Shown: piece after piece, positions 60,408-64,000 of the stretch | Layout of the letters: the number at the start of each line of letters is the position of its first letter | Numbering within the stretch: position 1 is the stretch's first letter | NCBI RefSeq assembly: GCF_029227915.1 | Contig: NC_079886.1 | Coordinates: 21,056,501-21,120,500 of the forward strand | Length of the DNA stretch: 64,000 nucleotides | Direction of reading: 5' to 3' | Source of the DNA: Hydractinia symbiolongicarpus | Lineage: Eukaryota > Cnidaria > Hydrozoa > Anthoathecata > Hydractiniidae | Made by a program: the position numbers and the translations under genes | Notes under the pieces: generated by a model | What the model was told of the DNA's origin: nothing | Seen by the model: only the letters and a program-made list of their open reading frames with translations | Database searches by the model: none

Positions 60408-63400
60408 TTATGTTCCCACTTTTTTCATTACATTGGTTATTCGAGTTTCTAGCGATACACAGTTTTCTTGGATGGAAGTGACATTCTCCGCAAAACTTTT
60501 CTCAAACTAAAAAAAATAACATATTTTTTGATTAGCAACCAATCACAATATTTTTTTTCTTATCTAATCTACGACTTGTTGGGTTTGGTACTAATCTGAA
60601 TTCACAAATAATTTGTGGTCTTTTCTTAACATACAAATATACACTTCAATCACAAAAACAGGGCAATGATGAAATCGCTAAAATTTTCAAAACATGGTAA
60701 AATATTGAGGAACTGTTATTTTTCTTGCTACGAAATCCAACACTTACCTTTTCTAGCATTTCTTTTTGTGAACGAAGCTGATCACGAATGTCCGCTTGAG
60801 TTGTGTTTAAATGTTCCAACGATTGTGAGAAAGACGTGGCTGAAAGAAACAAAATTTTTGTTTCATAACGAAGATAACTTTCTTAACATTTGATGTTTTG
60901 CTGTACAACTTATATTATGATTACAAACCCAAACATTATACACGAGTTAACTTCAACTATTAATGCGTTCTTGTCCGTAATATTTTTCTGGCTGCAACGA
61001 CTGTATTTAGGCAGTTTTATGTATGGTCAAATTTTCTAACAGGCAATGACTTTTTGCACAACTCAATCTTAAAAGTGAGCTGGAAGAGCAAATACTAAGA
61101 AGAATGCGTAAATTTTAAGTGAAAGGAATATCTGAATAGAGATTTTAAATTAATCAGAAACTGCCCAGAAAAAAGTGATTTAAAAGTTTTTAATAAAGCT
61201 ATAGTCATGAAACCTTCAGATAAACATTTACCTATAATTTTTGCCCATTTTTTATGTCACCTGCTTGTAAGGTTTCTTCAAAAAGAATGGAGGAGGGGTG
61301 TAGTTTATTAAATAGTTAAAAAAATTTGTAGGTACTTTATTTGCGTCTAACGAGTAACAAACGAGTACAAGTTACAAATTTTTTTTTCAAGACAAACTAA
61401 ATGATCAGAGTATCATTTCAACACCTTCATTGTTTTATTCAGGTCCAAGTTTCTTTTTTTTTTTTTTGGCAAATACACCGCACTAGTAACAGTTCTTAAC
61501 TTAGCTCCCAAAAACATCCTCGAGGATTAAAAATACTGTCTTGAAACGTTTTCAACGTTGAACATAGTATTACATATGATAAAATTTTTGAGTGAAAAGA
61601 GCATAGTGTACCTTGTTCGTTCAAAGGTTGCAAAGCTTTTAAACGTTCGATCTAAAACATAAAGGAAACAGGTTAACAATACCGGTTACGGTTAGATGTC
61701 GCAAGTTTCATAAGGTTACAAATTGAGGACCATACCAGGTCAGGAACAATTGTAGCCACACTGTCCCAACTTGTGATAAGAGTATGTAATTCTGCTATCT
61801 AAGAGAAGAAAAAAAGTAAGATTATTTCACATCCTTAGTTCCAAACTACTTATAAACATGTATTGGAAATTCCAGCTAAAATATCACGTTTAACAATAGT
61901 CGTACAACACGTTTATAGAACGAACTCTTCTAGACAAAAAATAGGTAAAAATAAACTGAGTTTTTTAGATTTTTTAGGTGGACAAACCGATCATAATATT
62001 TTGTGTTGAGTTCTCAAACAGTGAGATGGCCCATCTAAACAGAAGAATGGCGTTCAACTTACTTTGTTTTTCTTACCCTAAGTTAAACAGTTTTAAAATT
62101 TTGAAACACAAAATCTTAAAAAGAAAGACTTACTTTAGTCTGTTTATTTACATCTTCGATTGCACTTTTCTTTTGAGAAATTTCGTTTATACAGTGAAGA
62201 AGACCCTAAAGCAAAATTGTTGTAAAATGTATAAACACAACACGTGTTAACGTCTATGATGAACTACTAAACAGAAAAGTGCAATGGCAAGTTTTAAACA
62301 CAGCCTGTGGAACAAAAAAAAAGAAAGAAATTCTTTTACTTGTTATTACCTGTAACCTTGCGGCAATTTCTTCAATATGTGCAACGTCAAATAAAGTCAA
62401 TTTGGCTTGCATGGAAGCTGTGGCATCCTACAGAGAAATAAAAGACAGTAAAAAATATAATAAAGAATATTATGGGTCATCTAAATTTACATGAAACTTG
62501 TTATTTTTACTATCTAAGGCGTATGTAATTAATAAGTTGCCCCTATTCAAATTTTTTAAACATGCTTAAAGAGAACCCGAGGTATAAAATGATGTAATTT
62601 TTTTGCATTAATGACACTCGTTTGCTTGTCCTAGGCCTCTTAATTTTTTGCTGATGATTCCATAACTTGGGTCATTTTGGCAAAAAAATGTCAAAATTTG
62701 CTATTACTTAAATATGACATCGTAATTTTTGCAGCATAATTAAATCCGAAATTCTTTAAATGTGAATACCTTAAGAACGAAAAGAGCTTTTTAAGAAATT
62801 TAAAAAGACTTGTTAAACAACTTTTTAAGCTCTATAATACAAGTCCAACATCATTTTATATCACGGGTTCTAACGAGGTGCTCAAAATACCATATCTAAC
62901 AACTAAACCCCTTGTATGTATCCATGAAGGCCTGAGTGCAACAAAAATTGAACTTGTGTGAAAACCGTAGATCAGATAATTACACCAGTAAGAAACGGCT
63001 AAAAATGGAACACATACCATGAGTGTTGTTGCATTTAAGGTTGGGTCGCTGATCACTGATTGCTATAAAAAAATGTACAAAATGTTCACATCGAGAAAAA
63101 GTGAATCTAACGACATTAAAATAAACTAACATGAACACTACAAAAGAGCGAGAGAAACAGACAACAAAATAAAAACAAAAAAATAATTATAAAAAATACA
63201 ATGAAACGAACAATAAAAAATTTCAAATTCAGACATACAAGTTTTTGCGTATCTTTGCCAATATAATCTTCCAACTGCTTTATCTTCCCCTCGAGTTCAC
63301 TAATCTAAAAACATACCAAAAACACTTGCAGAAAGGTAAAAGAAAATTAAACATAAATTAGAGATGCAGTCTGCAGCTATGTCCACAGACCAGACGAAAA

Positions 63401-64000
63401 AAATGTGTAAAGTTATAAAATAATGTACAATTTAAGAAGGATAGTTAACAACGCAAAAATATTTTTAAAAAATCTTTACCTTGGCTGCTTGCGCGAATTT
63501 AGTGTGTTCTGGTTTGTAGTACATTTTATAAACTATATTGTCCTATTGCAAGAAAATAAATTAATATTTTTATAAAATTTTTACTAGATATACACAATTT
63601 TTATGAATATAGCTGGACTATAGTCTGGGTTTATAACAAAATTACACAATAAATATAGCTGGACTATAGTCTGGGTTTATAACAAAATTACACAATGATG
63701 TCCTCTGACTTGTAAACGTAACATGTTTTGCAAGAGACCAACGCATTTTTTAAAAAATTCCTGACTTTTTGACCATGAAAATCACTCAATTGGTTTCTAT
63801 AAAACCAAATAAAATCTCTATGTAATCAGATGATCACAACAAAAGAGTTCGCATAGACGAACACTTATTTGCACAAGATCATATCATTGATTCACAAGTT
63901 TTACTGCTGGTGGTCGAAAATTTAAATAGAAGAAATGGACCATCACCTGGTTTTGACCATCTTTTCCAGCTGTTGTGTTTGCTTTGAAAGCTTGTAGTTG
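60408..64000 (-). CDS. DCTN2: Dynactin subunit 2 (dynamitin/p50), 5' part outside window
   Basis: Ten visible exons on the minus strand: 64000-63947 (partial), 63542-63480, 63304-63239, 63062-63018, 62427-62350, 62205-62134, 61798-61736, 61651-61612, 60839-60748 and 60506-60408. All are in frame and give about 223 C-terminal residues. Dynamitin is part of the dynactin shoulder that links p150 to the Arp1 filament, for dynein-driven transport. Diagnostic stretches are YKPEHTKFAQAAK, SELEGKIKQLEDYIG, MQAKLTLFDVAHIEEIAARL, HCINEISQKKSAIEDVNKQT, SLEHLNTTQADIRDQL and the end RITNVMKKVGT. The sequence is heptad-rich, as expected for its coiled coils. The conserved N-terminal region lies beyond the right edge. 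Confidence 0.95.
63606..63696. repeat. 45-bp tandem duplication in DCTN2 intron
   Basis: Two exact copies of a 45-bp unit starting AATATAGCTGGACTATAGTC (63606-63650 and 63652-63696), separated by one A. Confidence 0.95.

Overview
The window is AT-rich animal nuclear DNA. Seven conserved eukaryotic genes can be assembled exon by exon with standard GT-AG introns. The protein set (animal-type BBS5, dynactin p50, enhancer of polycomb, a synaptotagmin-like membrane protein) points to a metazoan. The repeats (a CR1/L2-like LINE with an internal zinc finger, very short fold-back elements ending in CAACCTCG, HIRAN-type transposon ORFs) are what I would expect in a cnidarian, most likely a medusozoan. 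The taxon is an inference only.

Layout. 1-10 kb holds no recognised host gene. It has a mariner-like non-autonomous element with internal 53-bp tandem repeats, a second TIR element carrying a perfect 98-bp palindrome, a 73-bp fold-back element with a 9-bp target duplication, a LINE tail fragment and a decayed ORF. 10.8-11.6 kb (-) is an intronless unknown three-helix membrane protein. 13.9-16.0 kb (-) is glycerate kinase (GLYCTK, two exons). 16.55-19.45 kb (-) is COQ10, with its first exon not found. 20.4-24.25 kb (-) is a degraded LINE with a TTAA-flanked element inserted in its endonuclease domain. 26.0-28.15 kb (+) is RFT1 (three exons, 541 aa). 29.5-33.4 kb (+) is a one-helix protein with a divergent C2-like domain. 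36.4-45.0 kb (-) is enhancer of polycomb (fourteen-exon model, 767 aa). 45.8-55.2 kb (-) is BBS5 (sixteen exons, 344 aa). 56.7-58.85 kb is a decayed DNA transposon with a HIRAN-like ORF. 60.4-64.0 kb (-) is the 3' part of dynamitin (DCTN2), which runs off the right edge.

The host genes act in separate housekeeping processes: glycerate metabolism, ubiquinone handling, N-glycosylation, NuA4/TIP60 chromatin acetylation, ciliary trafficking and dynein-dynactin transport. I see no operon-like functional link. EPC, BBS5 and DCTN2 lie in the same orientation on the minus strand. I found no strong candidate for an undescribed multi-gene system. The more unusual items are the nested and palindromic transposable elements, the C2-like protein, the unknown membrane protein, and a perfect 35-bp-arm hairpin in an EPC intron.
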